From: Thermoanaerobaculia bacterium
GTDB lineage: Bacteria > Acidobacteriota > Thermoanaerobaculia > Gp7-AA8
Direction of reading: 5' to 3'
Assembly: GCA_017883215.1 (NCBI GenBank)
Contig: JADGOA010000194.1
Location: 1 to 7,228, forward strand
DNA: 7,228 nucleotides
The position numbers and the translations under genes were made by a program. This document shows positions 6,366 through 7,228 of this stretch, piece by piece; positions within the stretch are counted from its first letter, which is position 1, and each line of letters begins with the position of its first letter. The notes beneath the pieces were generated by a model. That model did not search any database and was not told the DNA's origin. It saw only the letters and a list, made by a program, of their open reading frames with translations.

Positions 6366-7135
6366 CAATCGAGAACGGCCCGGCACTGCCAGCGAGCGCT
6401 GCCGAGCCGAAGCCGAATTCGTTCGGGAGAATCGTGGGCGTCTTAACGGCGCCCACTTCTACTTTTGAAGCCATCGCCAAGCGGCCGGACGTGCTGGTGC
6501 CCCTGGTCGTGCTCATGATCTTCTCGCTTCTGGCCAACGTCCTGATCGCCAGAAACATCGATTTCAACTCCATCACGCGGCAAGCCATCGAGGACTCTCA
6601 ATCGGGGTCGTCGCAACAGATGACGGCCGAGCAGATGGATCGGACGGTGCGCTTCGGCGGCGCGATCGCCAAGGCCATGACGTACGCCGCGCCGGTTCTG
6701 CAGCTGATCGTTCTCGCCGCCATCGCCGGGCTGCTGCTGATCGCCTTCCGGATGTTCGGAGGGGAAGGGGATTACAGACAGGCCTTCTCCATCGCCACGT
6801 ACAGCTGGTACCCGCTGGTGATCAACGGGGTGATCGCCATGATCGTGCTGCTCTCCCGCAAGTCGATCAGCGTGGCGGATCTGCGCAGCCCCGTGAGGTC
6901 CAATCTCGGATTCCTCGTGGACATGAAGACGCATCCCTTCGGTTCGGCGATCCTGTCGTCGCTGGACGTCTTCAGCTTCTGGTCGATCGCTCTTCTGATC
7001 ATCGGCTTCGCAGCGATGTCGCGGCTGTCGAAAGGTAAAGCGGCGGCCATCGTGCTGACGTACTGGATCCTCTACATCGGCATCTTCAAGATGACGGGAG
7101 CGGCCCTTCAGGCGATGAGGATGAAGGCGTCGTGA
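6362..7135 (+). CDS. YIP1-family integral membrane protein
   Basis: This 257-aa membrane protein is recognised as YIP1-like by its opening GRIVGVLTAPTSTFEAIAKRPD (22-43), directly followed by hydrophobic segments at roughly 44-63, 108-130, 150-165, 203-220 and 225-243. A polar stretch (65-100), including DSQSGSSQQMTAEQMDR, separates the first two. YIP1-type proteins in bacteria have no settled biochemical role, and no catalytic motif is visible. The start is ATG 6362, which overlaps the stop of the efflux gene (ATGA) and has GGAG (6351-6354) 7 nt upstream; the in-frame ATG 6317 lies deep in the previous gene and is not needed. Its own stop overlaps the GTG of the adaptor gene (GTGA). This double overlap suggests coupled translation and a role with the pump, such as membrane assembly or an accessory subunit. 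That role is inference from context only. Confidence 0.8.
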   Translation: MTIENGPALPASAAEPKPNSFGRIVGVLTAPTSTFEAIAKRPDVLVPLVVLMIFSLLANVLIARNIDFNSITRQAIEDSQSGSSQQMTAEQMDRTVRFGGAIAKAMTYAAPVLQLIVLAAIAGLLLIAFRMFGGEGDYRQAFSIATYSWYPLVINGVIAMIVLLSRKSISVADLRSPVRSNLGFLVDMKTHPFGSAILSSLDVFSFWSIALLIIGFAAMSRLSKGKAAAIVLTYWILYIGIFKMTGAALQAMRMKAS

Positions 7136-7228
7136 AGCGGCCGATCCTGATCGGCCTGGCGGTTGTCGCCATCGGCGTCATCGTTTTCTTCAGCATCCGC
7201 AGCAGTAACGGCGACGCGCAGAAGGTGT
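7132..7228 (+). CDS. Periplasmic adaptor (MFP/HlyD-type) of an efflux pump, partial 5' end
   Basis: Only the first 32 codons are in view; the gene runs off the right edge. They read MKRPILIGLAVVAIGVIVFFSIRS followed by NGDAQKV: a short basic start, one hydrophobic membrane anchor, then a polar turn into the periplasm. This is how inner-membrane-anchored RND or MacA-like adaptor proteins begin. The GTG start overlaps the TGA of the YIP1-family gene, with AAGG (7124-7127) 4 nt upstream. The position after a TolC-type gene strongly supports the adaptor call, but the diagnostic barrel and lipoyl domains lie outside the window. Another single-anchor membrane protein is the main alternative. An inner-membrane pump (MacB-like ABC or RND) would be expected next. 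Confidence 0.65.
   Translation, partial: MKRPILIGLAVVAIGVIVFFSIRSSNGDAQKV

Overview
The window is GC-rich bacterial DNA with every recognised gene on the + strand. It suggests a Gram-negative (diderm) bacterium, because it has a secreted TolC-type outer-membrane efflux protein, the start of a periplasmic adaptor and the lipid II flippase MurJ. The order outer-membrane factor, YIP1-family membrane protein, adaptor, together with the GC-rich hairpin repeats between genes, fits Acidobacteriota best. That assignment comes from general knowledge of such operons, not from a marker gene.

Layout: (1) 80-1750, murJ, the lipid II flippase, whose start is uncertain because the frame is open to the left edge. 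(2) 1751-1998, a noncoding gap filled mainly by a 116-bp nested inverted repeat (1784-1899), followed by a possible extended -10 promoter. (3) 1999-3123 and 3274-4383, the two ATPase subunits of an oligopeptide/dipeptide ABC importer (OppD-like, then OppF-like). They are separated by a second nested inverted repeat of nearly the same size and plan (3138-3257). No permease or binding protein lies nearby. (4) 4384-4667, a noncoding gap with a hairpin-rich, possibly repeat-derived left half and a -10-like box further right. (5) 4668-7228, a tightly packed efflux operon: TolC-like outer-membrane protein, YIP1-family membrane protein, and the first 32 codons of a periplasmic adaptor. These are joined by ATGA and GTGA overlaps, so translation is probably coupled.

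How the genes fit together: MurJ moves cell-wall precursor across the inner membrane. The ATPase pair would power peptide uptake with permeases encoded elsewhere. The last three genes should build a tripartite efflux pump whose inner-membrane component lies beyond the right edge. The items most worth a second look are the two 116-120 bp repeats, which share a fold plan while their interiors differ, and the YIP1-family gene locked by overlaps between the outer-membrane factor and the adaptor. I found no CRISPR array, tRNA, rRNA, transposase or convincing Rho-independent terminator.
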